A DNA stretch of 64,000 nucleotides, taken from Acanthacorydalis orientalis (lineage: Eukaryota > Arthropoda > Insecta > Megaloptera > Corydalidae). The stretch lies in assembly GCA_034766995.1 (NCBI GenBank), contig CM068313.1, positions 12,707,512-12,771,511 of the forward strand, in the 5' to 3' direction. The translations under genes and the position numbers were made by a program. This document shows, in pieces, positions 14,284-38,496 of this stretch; the first letter of the stretch is position 1, and every line of letters starts with the position of its first letter. A model generated the notes under the pieces. The model made no database searches. It was not told where the DNA came from and saw only the letters and a program-made list of their open reading frames with translations.

Positions 14284-14780
14284 AGGGGTATCGGAAAGTT
14301 TTTTGTTTTTTTTATATTAAAATAAAAAACCATTAAGAGGAAAAAATTTGCACTTTATTGAATAATACAGTTTCCATCATTATCTATCACATTCTACACA
14401 CTCTCACATTTTAGAAAAAAAATGTTCTAACTAGGCTTAGGGGATGGTGTTTAGCTTTCTAATTTGGTGACAATCATTGTTTATTACGTTTTCTGTTGTC
14501 ATAAAGGATTCATTTTTCGTTACTTGTGACAATACGTTTTAAAAAAGGTTCAGCGAAGACCCTTATCTTGAGTGATGTATACGTGTTTATCCGAACCATT
14601 TTGTTTTCTTCAATAAAATTGTGTGCTACCCAAACACCTTCTCTCTAGACCTTTCCAATTTTTTTCATATGTTCTTATAATGTTGACCAGAGGCGCTAAA
14701 GTCTATTAAACAATTCTTGATTTGCTTCGATTTCGTCCAGCAACACTATATCATCTAAACGAAAAAACTTTCCGATACCC

Positions 14781-14836
<56 letters not shown>
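14255..14836. repeat. (TA)n tracts flanking the mariner insertion
   Basis: TA-repeat lies at 14255-14281 and again at 14785-14836, directly against both ends of the mariner. Insertion into an existing TA tract, or expansion of the TA target duplication, would both explain this. Confidence 0.85.
14282..14784 (-). mobile_element. Inactivated mariner transposon (503 bp)
   Basis: The element sits at a TA dinucleotide inside a (TA)n tract. Its ends are a perfect 23-bp inverted repeat starting TTAGGGGTATCGGAAAG. On the minus strand (about 14750-14505) a broken frame shows LDEIEANQELFNRL, then KKIGKV, then EGVWVAHNFIEENKM and EPFLKRIVTSNEK. These follow the order of the mariner transposase DNA-binding region and the start of its catalytic domain. 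In active mariners the last segment reads TGDEKW, with the first catalytic aspartate; here that position is asparagine and a stop follows. Several stops and a missing C-terminal half make the copy dead, although its ends are intact enough to be moved in trans. Confidence 0.8.
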
Positions 14837-14841
<5 letters not shown>

Positions 14842-15488
14842 TCACAAAAAATGACAAAATATAAATGTATAATATTGACTAAGTAGTTATTTTTAAGCAA
14901 AAAAATTTAAACCTTTGTTTATTGTTTATAATTGGATACTAAACATACTCAAAGCAATTCTGACAAATCTGACAAAATGCTGATTTCGAAAATAAAGGAC
15001 AAAAATACATTAACGTTTAATCGTGTGATGTAAATCAAAAAATTAATATAAGATTTTAATGAAAAAGAGTAAATATTCAATCATCAATTAGATATACAAT
15101 CATCAATAGTAATTAGAATTTTGCTTTGCGCCAAGTTTAGACATGTGAAAATAAAAATATTAGATTTTTAATGACGCCACTTCAAACATTTTGCCTCCCT
15201 CTGTATATACACTTGGTTACTAATGCAACAAGTTATCTGTTGATAACATCTAAATAAAATTTGTTTGGTTACTATGTAGTTTTTGTTTTGTATATATCTT
15301 TTCCTCATTTCTCCTACACAGATTGATATTTTTATTCAGATTACTTTTTTGAATATTTTTATATTGGTTTTCATTTAGAAGATTATAAAATACAATTATA
15401 TAGAAATTTATACAAAGGAAGAGAAGATACAAACAAATATATTGTACTTCTATTTTTATATACGTAATTTACATTTTGAGGAACAAAT

Positions 15489-16157
15489 ATGACAGATGAA
15501 CTTTCAAATAAATTAAAAAATACATCTGTTTCTTTTCAAAAAGAGCAGAACGAAAATGAAGATCAAAATAGTAATAGTAGTTTATCAAATTACACCTCCA
15601 GTGATACAGAAGATGAAATCGATGACGATTTCGATGAAAAACGAAACAAGTGTGAGAATGATATAAATAACTCTTTTATTAATGATGAAATAAAAAGTGA
15701 TATAAAAAAATCGTCAGATCAAAGCAATGATTTGATAAAAAAAACTTCTTCACATGAATCATTATCTGAAAATAATGAAATGAATGAAAATACACAGAAG
15801 AGTGTGACGTTTTCAGAAGAACAATTAGAAACTTTACAGAAAGAAAATGAAATTCTCGTTGATAAAATTTTAACGCCGCCTAAGAAATATTTCAAAAATG
15901 AACATCCATTGTTGATTAAGAAAAAGGCATCGGCAGCTGTAAATAGAAAAAAAGCTCAGTGGAAAATTGATCGAGATAATTTGGTATGATATTAATTTCA
16001 GTTATTTATTATAAAAACAGGAATACCATTAAATTCTTTTATAAATAAACATGATATTTTTTAGATACTTTTAAAGAAAATACAAAGCGTCAAATCATCA
16101 GGAATTAGTGTACGTAAAAATACAGCCGTATGCAGAGAGACGAAACTATCGATTTAA
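15489..16157 (+). CDS. CFAP97: CFAP97/hemingway-family protein, 195 aa
   Basis: Two exons: 15489-15983 (donor GTATGA, phase 0) and 16065-16157 (acceptor TTTTTTAG), stop TAA. The N-terminal ~110 residues are acidic, serine- and asparagine-rich and probably disordered. The recognisable part is C-terminal: LETLQKENEILVDKIL (about residues 114-129), then ASAAVNRKKAQWKIDRDN (about 147-164), then ILLKKIQSVKSS across the exon junction. This is the CFAP97 (KIAA1430/hemingway) domain pattern, in which an NRKKAQ..I.R.N..LL.KIQ helix is the hallmark. Family members act in cilia and flagella; Drosophila hemingway is needed for motile cilia and sperm tails. An AATAAA at 16235-16240 is a likely polyadenylation signal. 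The start is the first in-frame ATG, and upstream sequence is AT-rich without coding character. Confidence 0.75.
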
Positions 16158-16509
16158 TAATTGTTCATATTGTGTACATTTTTGAAAACAAGATTTCGAT
16201 TTTTAGTTTAAACCAAATGTACATAAGAAAATATAATAAAATGGACTGTGATAAAATATAAGTTTTATTGTCAATTTTAATCTTGTTTAAATACCGGCAA
16301 AACATCAGACATTTGTTTATAGTTTGTATTGCTAACCAAGCAAAAATAAAATTATATGACTGGATTGTTGCGACATGTTAATATTTACGTTTTGTATATT
16401 TTACTTTAATGCTACTAAATAAATATTTGTTCCGGTGGAACGTAAAAATAAAACAGTATACACAATATCTAATATATACATACATACATATGTACATATA
16501 TACATATTA

Positions 16510-16584
<75 letters not shown>

Positions 16585-17439
16585 TTAATTACTGATTTAT
16601 TTTCCTGTTTACTTTTTAAATTTAAGTTGTTTAAACTGTGGATAATCGTGAAAAATCATAATCAGTATTCCGTTCTCCTGTTTATAAATATTGAGCTTTT
16701 ACTATTTCCTTTCATTTTATGTGGCAAATGGAAAATCCTCATTGTTACAAGGTTCTTCATTTCTTTTTTGTTGCATATTGCCAAATATTCTGCGATCGTT
16801 CTATGCACCTATTACCTTGTGAGTTCCAATCTACACTTCTGCATCATACTGTCTTGTTCCTTTCTCAGTGTAAGCACTACTACATCCACTTTCTCTTTTA
16901 ATTTCAATTTAAAGTTATTTTGCATGGTGATCTGATAGATTTCTGCTTTGGACATTGTATTTGACCACTAGATAAAATATGATTATAATTTATTAAACCA
17001 ACATATACATAATAAAACACTGTAGGCATATTAACAAAAAAGTAAAAGATTTTTTTCGATATCGATTATCATTTATTCTATTGATTAATTACACATTCAC
17101 GTTAAAGACCTCAGCTTTCGACACGCTCTTAAACCTCAAATATCTTATCTCTTTATTTACACATTCATTAGAATTTTTAAGGTTTTTCTTGATTTTTTCT
17201 CCGTCGTCAAGAAAATGTAAATCAAAACATAAAAAATGTAAATGTATTCACTATCTTTTCCAAGTATTGTGAAATGCAATTAAACGCTGAAAAAATAATA
17301 ATTTAAAAAAAAGTTTCTTTTTTTGTTCAAATTCGAACAAGATTCTCAATAATATGTTTTACCAAACGAGATATTCTAATAATTTATATATTGATGTTTC
17401 CTGGAAAAATATAGCACTAGAACTATTTAGAAGATTTCC

Positions 17440-17580
17440 GAGCTTCAATTGTGTGACGTAGTAAATTTAATGTCACCATTCTGTTTAGTTTGTCGTACAA
17501 AATCTCAATTGAGCTCAAATCTGGCAACTATATAGACGGTTTTAACTTTTCGTGAATGACGTTTTTCCTATTCCAGGTAC
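17440..17580 (-). mobile_element. Tc1-like transposase relic
   Basis: On the minus strand, around 17550-17500, the sequence reads LPDLSSIEILYDKLNRMV. It lines up with the Tc1 transposase signature SPDLNPIE.LWD.L that carries the second catalytic aspartate. No ends, no complete frame and a nearby stop are seen. This is a short decayed fragment. Confidence 0.4.
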
Positions 17581-17623
17581 CATCGGTAATTTTAAGTTAT
17601 ACTTTTAATTTTTATTCTATTAA

Positions 17624-17665
<42 letters not shown>

Positions 17666-18305
17666 TGTGTGTATGTGTATGTGTGTGTAAAATAAGAGAA
17701 TTTATGATGATATAAAGTTTTCTTGTAACTTTTTTTTACCTTTATTTAATATTCCATCAATATAAAAAAGATTTTTGATTCCAGATATAAAGAAAGATTA
17801 TAATAAATCTTTCGCCATGTTTAATAATAAACACATTATACTTTGAAATCATTTTTCTCTGCAGAACTGATAACATAAACTCTATACTTTTGATCAATCA
17901 ATGCAGATATTGATAATGATTAGATATTGTTCAGTTCATAAAATTTAACTTCAATTATTTATGCTCAAATGCTGATGCATTTGAATACACTACACTTTAT
18001 TCTTATTCATAGATTATAACAAATGTTTCCTGACTGTGATATAAATATGTGACGTTGTATTGTTATCTTAAAAAAATAAGAATGTATATCATATCCATAA
18101 AAAGTATAATATATTAAGAACTGCACTGATTATATTTTCTATATTTTATAATTACTACAAAAAATATAAATGATTTCTTCGTTAGATAATTATATTTTGC
18201 TAGAGGATATCATGGTCACGTGTATTTGATTTTAATATAAATGAAGTATCTGATATTATTACCAACGAAAAAAAACCTCTTTATTTACATCAGTAATTAA
18301 TTTTT

Positions 18306-18372
<67 letters not shown>

Positions 18373-18399
18373 TAAGAAATAAACAGCGCTTGATTTCGT

Positions 18400-18493
18400 T
18401 CATGCCAGACGTTTGTTATTACGTGCCAACATTTTTTTAAGGTTTATCCGTCCACACGTAGACTAGTTCGTAGACATTGGCATGCGCAAAAGT
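18400..18493 (+). promoter_or_regulatory. Candidate 5' UTR exon or promoter of Stim
   Basis: A less AT-rich stretch ends AAAAGT followed by GTAAGTA at 18494, a strong donor. A matching acceptor (TTTGTTTAG) lies at 19584-19592, 56 bases before the Stim ATG. A non-coding first exon spliced to 19593 is therefore plausible. No transcript evidence is available. Confidence 0.35.
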
Positions 18494-19648
18494 GTAAGTA
18501 TGAAAATTCACGTTTTTGATGGCTTAAATAGATATAAATGTATCTAAAAATATGTATTTTTTATTTCTATTACGTATTTTTTTTACAATTCTCAACTTAC
18601 TTTATTTTTTTAATTGTAATTTAAAACGAGTCACTAAAAATGTATGTGTAATATAAATATAAATTGAACTTCTTTTTAAATGTACAGAAAGGTAAATAGA
18701 AATCGTTAGAAAGAAAAGGCGATGTTTAAATCGTGTTTTCTGAAAGTGGCTATGCTATAGGAATATCTCAGGAAAATTAAAAATAAACATGTAGATTAAT
18801 TAAAGGAAATAAATACTAGATACTGTCTGAATCGCTTTTAGAACGATAATATATTTGTTTTATATAGTTTGCGGATAATTTAGAATACTATTTTTTGAGT
18901 TATGTAAATTATTATTTTTATCTATATTTATTAGACATTCATTTGCATTTAATTGATCATAATTCTATTTAAATTATTCTAGAACGTTGTCTTTATAAAT
19001 ATAAATATTTAAATGGCGGATAATTGACTTTTAAGGAAGGATTATGTTTGAAATCAAACGTATACCTTAAATAAATACTCTCATTCTTTTTTGGTACGTT
19101 TTCTTTCATATTATTGTTTTATTTGAGAAGATTGTTTTTATTATGAAGGTATTTAATTTTATGAAAAAAAATTAAATTGATATATAAGTTTATTTTGTAT
19201 TTTAATATTATACATAATCTATATTTGTTGCATTCGGGTGTTAAAATTATAATTATAAAACTAAAAAAAAGATAGAAAATTTTATAAATGATAATATAAC
19301 CAAAAAATAATATTTTTCGGATTTTAACAAATATTTTTAAGGTAATTACTTAAAAAATGTTTAGTGTCCCGCATCAATTAATTTCTTAACGTACATTAGG
19401 GAATGTGCCCGTATGGATTAAAAACGCATGAGAAAAATTGAACGAGTTGCATGATGACACTATAGACGTGTTCGCCGACTGATACATATATATGTTGGCA
19501 TTGGGCAAACAACCTTGGATGTAGGAACTGTTTTACTATGTATATAAAATTTATCGTTACAACAAATATATAGAATTGTGTGTTTTGTTTAGTTTAATAT
19601 ATAAAATGATCGTGCAAATTATTCATAAATAATTGACAGTGAATCAAT

Positions 19649-31192
<11,544 letters not shown>

Positions 31193-31549
31193 CACATCAT
31201 TTTGTAATGTTTTCATCAATTTGAAAGTTCATGACAAAAATAGGTGATAGCGATAATCATTCGCAAACGGTCGGTTGCCGATCGATTATTGAGCTCAGAT
31301 ATTTTAGCTCTTCACATTGGAAACCTTGCCTTATTTTAAATCGGGTGTATTTTTAAGTGTAATGCCATGTCGCATGAAGTATTATGCTTTTGGCGTACTG
31401 TGCAGACGATGTGATATATCCCGGGTATGTAACTGATTAGGAAGTATGGTAATATAGATTGTTTTTTCTTTGATACTTCATTATGCTCATCGTGGGAAAA
31501 ATGACATAATGCGCACATTATACATTTTATGTATGCACATGTGTGTTTG

Positions 31550-31597
<48 letters not shown>

Positions 31598-31938
31598 CAT
31601 ATATATATATAGATAAAACATTTATTTATACATGTATAAAATGTAGTATGAAGATTTTTGAAAGAACATTTTGAATATCATTTCCTCTAGCCTGTCTTCC
31701 AAATACATTTTGATGTGTTTTTTTTTAGATTTTTTAATTGTAACAATATTTTAAAAATATATTTTAGTGTTATGAATTCATGCCTATTGGTATGACAAAT
31801 TTTCAGTGCAGTAAGTTCGATGTTTTTTTGTATAAATTTTGCTCAAATGTAATTAAATAGTATTTCATATCTAAATATTTATTCGTGTATATATACATAT
31901 ATATATATGTATATATATATATATAATTATATATATAC

Positions 31939-31969
<31 letters not shown>

Positions 31970-32591
31970 TATAATTATATATATATATATATATGTATAG
32001 AGTATGTATGTTTGAATCTCCAATTTAATAGTAGGTTGGAAAACAGGAAGGGTTTCCATTCTCAGTAAACTAAACATGAACATTAATTAAAGAGGAACAG
32101 TTAGGTAATATATAAAATGTATTTCAACTTTAAAACAAAATAAAAAAATAAAAAAAAATATTTATATAAAAGTATAAAATTACAAGTGCAAATTGATTGA
32201 GCGGATTATTCATAATTATGTACATTTTTTAAATATATAAATTGTTACAAAATTGTGAATGTCTCTCATAATACATATTACTTAACGCTAAAAAGAGTAC
32301 TTATGTAAGTAGGGAATTTTTTTAATTCTTCGTTTCAAATCTAATTCAACTATTTACTCTTAGATCTAAAAATATTAATCTTGTGGTCCTGTCACTTAAA
32401 AATTCTTATATGATAAAACACGTGTTGAAATCTAGCAATATTTTTTTATTGAGAAAATTTTGCTCATTGATAGTTTATTGGTTATTAAAGGATTGTTATT
32501 TTTGACCTTTCAAGCAAAAATTACCAATTTAGAATGATATTAAGTTACTATTTATTTTATGGATATTACATTCAGAATGAGATTGTATAAA

Positions 32592-32625
<34 letters not shown>

Positions 32626-33820
32626 AATAGAAAATAATTTCTTTGAAAAAATATTTCAAAAAAAATGAATAAAAATTTCATTCTATATCAGATAATATTA
32701 GAAAGTGTAAAAAGATGTTAAAATATTTTAATGGGTATTTCAGTCTTTCATAATATTATTTATATTCAATCATTAACGCTATACACTGGCAAATATTCAT
32801 AATATAATTATTTATATAAAAATGTTTATCAATTAGTGAATGTTTGTTAAGTGATTTAGAAAAGCAGTTTAAATTTTATCATTAGTACATGACTAAGTAC
32901 CACAGTTAACTATTAAATAAAAATTAAAATAATCTGAAAAAAGTCATTAGTTCTTATTTTGTATATTTACAACTTTTTTAATAATAATAGATCTATATGT
33001 AATGCTTGAGAGGTTAAATTATGCTAAAAGTTTCAAAGAACCAAGTAATAAATATTAACAAAATGAATATGATCGAGACTTATATAATTTTTTGATATTC
33101 TCAGAAAAGTATGTTTATAATTTCAAATAGTTTCCGTGTTGAAAATGTTATATCTTATAAGACTGTAATGCTTTTGTCAAAAGTAGACCACCTTTGTACA
33201 TTCATTTGTATAAAATGTATGAATCTAATTTTAATTGATCAGTTATTTTATACAAAAAGGTTGATGCCTTCTATATTCTTATATCATTTTAAAGTAGATG
33301 TGAAATTAAATGGAACTATATTTCCAGTATTAATTAATCATAGACTACTTTTTTTTTAAAAAAAAGGACATATAGAAAATGTTGGATGTTAATGACCATT
33401 CAGTATATTGTATGCGATTGTAATACTTTTTGAAACTCATACTGTCTTGAATACATTTAACAGTGATTAATTTTAAAATTAAGGTTACAATTTAATATAA
33501 GAACTAAATTTAAATTATTGAAATTATTCAACTTCCTGATCATATTGATGTCATTTGAGCAGATATATTAAATTTTAATACACAGTGATTCTCAATTTTT
33601 ATAAAACATACTTTTTTTGGTAATTTATATATGAGATATGGGTTGTTTTACAATTAGAGTTATAAGTATATTTCTTACAAGATGTATATTAGACTATTTG
33701 TATAATCTAATATTTAACTTGCACTAACATTTATTTATCTGGATTGAAAATACAGTTTAAAATCTTATATAATTATATGAGTATGTATGTTCATACTTAC
33801 ATATATATATATATATATAT

Positions 33821-33888
33821 ACATACACACACGTATACACACCACATACACACACGTATACACACCACATACACACACGTATACACCT
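33821..33888. repeat. 23-bp minisatellite, three copies
   Basis: Units of ACATACACACACG plus TATACACACC repeat at 33821, 33844 and 33867 (the last incomplete), after a short (TA)n tract. Confidence 0.85.
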
Positions 33889-35197
33889 GTTGTGTATGTT
33901 TATACATATGTATGTATTGTTTTAATCTATACTCCATTCATTTCATTGACATTATTGCAAATTCAAAAAAGTAGTAAAAACATTGTAAATGATACATCTC
34001 AATATACTATTATTAATACCTTTTGTACAAAAAAGTATTATATTTGATACTCGTAACACTCATATGAGAACAGAAAATCCAGAATTGAAATAATGAATTA
34101 TAATAATATAAACATTCAACTACTTTGTCCTGATAAAATTGCATTTTGACATGTAACTAGTTCAAAAACTTGAATTAATTATTTACCCTGAAATATATTT
34201 TTTGATAAAATAATAACTGAAACATATTAATCATTGAAAATATTTTAAATGTATTTTTTTTTAATGAAAAATGTATTTAGCACAGAGTCTAGTTTTGATT
34301 TGTTTTCAGATTTTTCTCAATTTTATGATAGAAGTATGAAATATTTTTAGTTCTAATATTATGTTTCACTGACTTAATTTCTTTGTGTAATTGAATGGGT
34401 CATTTTTTTTAAAAAAATATACATTTTTTACATAAATAATTATATTTATTCTGTTACAATAAATATAAAATATTCGATTTAAGTCAATTATCAAAAATGT
34501 AACATAGACTTCTTTTATCTTTTATATCAAATTAAAATTATTAAATATAATTTTATTATTGAATTCGCCTTTAACTTTTTAAATATATTAATTTTACATA
34601 AATCATCAGACATAATTATCACTTATTTTTACTTGCTGTCTTATGTTATACACTATTAATACTGTTTTATTAAAAGTAGTAGTATACTCAGTAGAAAAAG
34701 TAATGCCTTTATAGTCAAAAATCGAGTTACATTTAGAGAAAACATATTTTCTGATTATAATTTAGCACATTAAATTTTTTTCAAATTCATTTTAGATAAA
34801 ATAATAGTTTTTATTTTAAGTCAAAACTAGTATACTTTTATTTTTGACATAACATTTTGTATTAAAATTATGTATGGCATTTCATTTATTGTATTTAGAC
34901 TTTAAAATTTGAGTAGCAAACTTAAATTAATCGATAGATCATAAACATTAATATAACACTAATGATATAAAAAGTTTTAAATTAAAATTCACTAAAGATC
35001 AGTTATTTTAATTTTTGCATATAAAATAATAACTGGTCATTACATAAAAATACTGTCATGTTAAAAAATAATATGGATTTGCAATACATATGATGTTAAT
35101 GGTTTCTTATCGATTATTTTATTTTTACTTTCAGAATCCTGAGGACTAATTGTATTGTATACACTCACATATGTATATATATACGTGTGCATATATG

Positions 35198-35238
<41 letters not shown>

Positions 35239-35493
35239 GTATGTATGTATGTATGTATATATATATATATAAAATGTATATTTATGTACGTACGTATATT
35301 TGAGAATCACTGATATATTAATAGACAACAAATGCAGCAAATCTATGTGCCTTTATTATATTGTTAAGTACTTTGTAACTGCATAATATTGTGATAACCA
35401 TTATATGGCTCACAAGCCAATATAAATTCCTAAAAAATATTTTATTGATAATATGCGACAATATAGGACTTGTATCGCACTGTAGAATTTAAA

Positions 35494-35499
35494 TTTATT
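35494..35499 (-). terminator. Likely polyadenylation signal of the fucosyltransferase gene
   Basis: TTTATT on the plus strand is AATAAA on the minus strand, 23 bases past the stop codon. A second one lies further downstream near 35440. Confidence 0.4.
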
Positions 35500-35521
35500 T
35501 AATTTCTTAAAGAAAATCACA

Positions 35522-36304
35522 CTAACACTTTTGAGTCTTTTTTAAATATTTAATTTTTTCATTAAATGTTTCTTTTGAAAAATTATTTACTTGTGATTCC
35601 ACAACAAAATGATTTAAGGCTTTTGCTTCACATTTGCCTTGATCCCAATGTTGAATCCACCAATTTTCATTATTGTTTAGTGTTGAAGGTGTTGGATATG
35701 GACAATAGTAATGATTTTGATTCACATTATAAGTTTTTCTTAAAATTTTCATATCATGTAACTTTGTACAAACAAAACACTCAAATCTACTAATGAAATG
35801 TGTGCTTTCATCATCAAAACTATATATATTCCAGTTTCTATGATTCAAACTATCGATTAAAAAGTGATTTGATATTCTTTTGGATACGTTACTGGTTGTT
35901 TTATGTAATAAAAACTCTTCATATAACTGATCGTCTGAATTCACTTTCAAAATGTACTCGGACAAATCTTTAGGAGTACGAAAATCATCTGCTAAAATTG
36001 CTGATTTTTCATTAGGTAACCAATCCTAAAAAATTGAATTATAAATTGTTAAAAAAATATTTAGTAAAAATATATTGAAATGTGTTTTATTTCACCTCCA
36101 CTGTTGGTGATCCTTTATATATAGGAATAGAACCTGCAATTAAAGGTTTCCAAAGTTTTTCGGTAATGTAATCAATACATACTGAATTTTCAAATGCAAT
36201 TACAAATTTATAGTTTGCAATAAATTTTATGACACTTTCTGAATATAAATTATTTAATGGGTCTTGTTGCAGACTAAAAACAATACATTTATACAGATAA
36301 ACAG

Positions 36305-36388
<84 letters not shown>

Positions 36389-37549
36389 CATTAATAAGAG
36401 AATTAATTAAAAAAATTAATATTTACTTTCAATAAAATTAATAGATTTTTCAGAATAACAAAATGAATTGAACATAAGCAAAATCTACCTTTCAGGAATT
36501 ATTTTATTTTTAAGGCACTTTCCATATGAATCAATTTTTATATATTTCATAAGTTCTTTGATATAATTATCTCTCTGTATTGGTGTATCACAGTCTGACT
36601 GAATGTACAATACAGGAGCAAGTTCTGTAAGCAGTGCATTTTTTTGTTCCACAGGTAAATAATAAATGTCATCTGTAAAAAAAGAAAATTAGTTTCATAA
36701 TTAAAAAAATGCATATTACATTAAATACCAATTAGAGATGATTTATTTGGTAAATATTGAAGTGTCAAAGGAAAGTCACTAAATCGGCTGAAAGTAGCTG
36801 ATAAATTGAATAAAGTTAAACACTCTTCATGCAACAATATTGCTTTATTTCTTGGTGATTCTTCATGTAATAATGCCCAGAAATGGTGAAATTGTAATGG
36901 AAGGTCAGTGGGATCAAAATTACTTCCATAAAATAGGAATGCCTAAATAAATTATATACTTTAGATAAATGAAATATATAAATAAGTTGTAAAAATATAA
37001 ACAAACAATTTAATATTTGTTTTAGGTTAGATTTGCTGAACGCTCGTAATTGTATAACTATAACCTAACTAAAATATGGTTAATTTATGATAATCTTATT
37101 TGGTTAGTTTGCTAAAAAATATTTTGTTTAAAACTTAATAACCTTAAAATATTTAAGACTGGGTATTTTAAATTGTTAAGTATGTATCTCATTTATTTTC
37201 ATTTTAAAATTATTGGTTTGAATAATATAAATACGAAGATCTATTTAAAAAAATAAATAAATACGCACATTAGCAGTTTTTGCATCGTTTCTATTTTCGG
37301 TTATAATACAGTTACAATTTTCACATTTTATAATTCTACTTTCATCATTGTTATAAAATTTTGTCCACCATATTATTTTTATATCCACTTTTGTGAAAAT
37401 AAAATATGTTCCGTACTAAAATAAAAAATAATTAAAAACTGTTTCGTAAATGCAAAATTTGGAATTGATTTTATTCTTACAAAATATACTATTAATGAAG
37501 ATAAAAGACCAACTATTGTTATTTTCAAGAAAAACGAATAAAATTTCAT
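35522..37549 (-). CDS. FUT10: Alpha-1,3-fucosyltransferase, FUT10/11 type, 431 aa
   Basis: Glycosyltransferase family 10 enzyme using GDP-fucose, type II membrane protein of the secretory pathway. Minus-strand exons: 37549-37481, 37415-37269, 36942-36729, 36672-36489, 36273-36096, 36025-35522; phases fit throughout. A short N-terminal hydrophobic anchor (FFLKITIVGLLSSLIVYF, residues 5-23) is followed by WW and a CENCNC cluster. The family landmarks follow: AFLFYGSNFDPTDLPL (73-88) and HHFWALLHEESPRN, LAPVLYIQSDCD, then the donor-binding motif FVIAFENSVCIDYITEKLW (228-246) with GSIPIYKGSP after it. The C-terminal region is cysteine-containing (FECFVCTKLHD; CEAKAL), as in FUT10/11. The exon-2 donor is the weaker GTGCGT. 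A (TA)n tract of about 77 bases fills much of the small intron before exon 5. FUT10/11 proteins have recently been linked to protein O-fucosylation. Assignment to FUT10 rather than FUT11 is not settled here. Confidence 0.9.
36309..36385. repeat. (TA)n microsatellite in a fucosyltransferase intron
   Basis: About 77 bases of pure TA inside a 215-bp intron, ending about 35 bases before the exon-5 acceptor on the minus strand. Confidence 0.95.
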
Positions 37550-38130
37550 TTCTAAATCATATATAAACTAAAGAAAAACACTTTATCTTTGGATTGTAAA
37601 TAAAAAGTGATCAAATTTTAATATAAAATGTGAACTTGAACTTCCTGCCATATCATAAGATTTAAGATATATCGTTTAAAACTATGAGTCAGCTCGTTAT
37701 TATTCATGTTCGATAATATTCACGTTTTTTTTTAAAAAAAAATATTTGTAATGTAACTAATTGTAATATCAATATAATTTCATTATATGAAAATAAATTT
37801 AATTCTAATTAATTTTATAGTAACATTATTCAGTGACATAAAATGAATTGCCCTGAATGAATAAAATAACTGAAATAAAAACAAAACAGTCAGATTAAAT
37901 ATAACTTGATATAATTTAACTGATTTAGTTTCATATTAATATAGTAAATTTTATTTTAGGTTTTATTCGAATAAAAATATATTTAAACTATATACTCTTT
38001 GTTACTAATATATCAATTAAAATTGTAATTAATATAAAAACGTTTCATTTCTTGAGTTTGTTTAGTACTTTTCCATTTCGTGGTTGGCGACAATGGTATA
38101 AAAACATCATTGTCCGCTAATTCTGTTTCT
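37550..38130. promoter_or_regulatory. Divergent upstream region between the fucosyltransferase and Nap1
   Basis: The two genes point away from each other. TATAAAA at 38097-38103 lies about 30 bases before a pyrimidine-rich stretch (TTCTGTTTCTTCC) that could hold the Nap1 start site. No equivalent is visible for the fucosyltransferase. Shared regulation is inference from spacing. Confidence 0.45.
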
Positions 38131-38164
38131 TCCATCTTTTCGTGTTCTTCCTGAGCGGCAAAAG
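38125..38164 (+). other. Nap1: Nap1 5' UTR exon (probable)
   Basis: A pyrimidine-rich leader ends GGCAAAAG with donor GTATGT at 38165. The acceptor TTTTTCCAG at 38485 precedes the coding exon by 11 bases before the ATG. The 5' limit is a guess. Confidence 0.45.
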
Positions 38165-38496
38165 GTATGTCAATGGTCTATGTGTAACATTTTTAATTAT
38201 TAAATGAAATTTTTTATTTACATAACATAGAGTTACGTTTAATGATTCCATTCATTATATTCAATGCATACTTTTAATTAAAGAAATGCTTGAAAGCATT
38301 TCATTTGTTTAAACAATTTTTACATGTGCATACATGCGTCTTGGTTCCAATTAACGTAATGCGTCAATTGTGTAATTCCATATAACTGCGTAGTTTTAAT
38401 GAAAAGAGATTGTAAATTTGTTATGCGGACTATAATTGTTTTTTTAAAAGAAACAATACAAAATTACATTTTTTTATTTTTCCAGGAGTTCTCAAA

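Larger units (their letters stand above)
16158..19592. other. Intergenic region between CFAP97 and Stim
   Basis: AT-rich with (TA)n at 16511-16581, 17627-17662 (followed by TG-rich units) and 18308-18374, and a Tc1-like relic near 17.4-17.6 kb. No conserved exon was recognised. The reading frames at 16435-16935 and 17081-17272 are low-complexity or chance. Confidence 0.5.
31193..35521. other. Stim 3' UTR and intergenic region
   Basis: No coding exon was recognised. It holds (TA)n-type tracts at 31557-31611, 31890-31996 (two copies of a block of about 55 bases) and 32599-32623, a 23-bp minisatellite at 33821-33888, and a compound TA/TGTA tract at 35166-35275. Stim's 3' UTR must end somewhere here, as must the fucosyltransferase 3' UTR from the other side. 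Confidence 0.5.

Noticed and set aside
36816..37004. Minus-strand 62-codon frame starting with Met
   Set aside because: It is a shadow of fucosyltransferase exon 3 in another frame; the frame giving AFLFYGSNFD is the real one.
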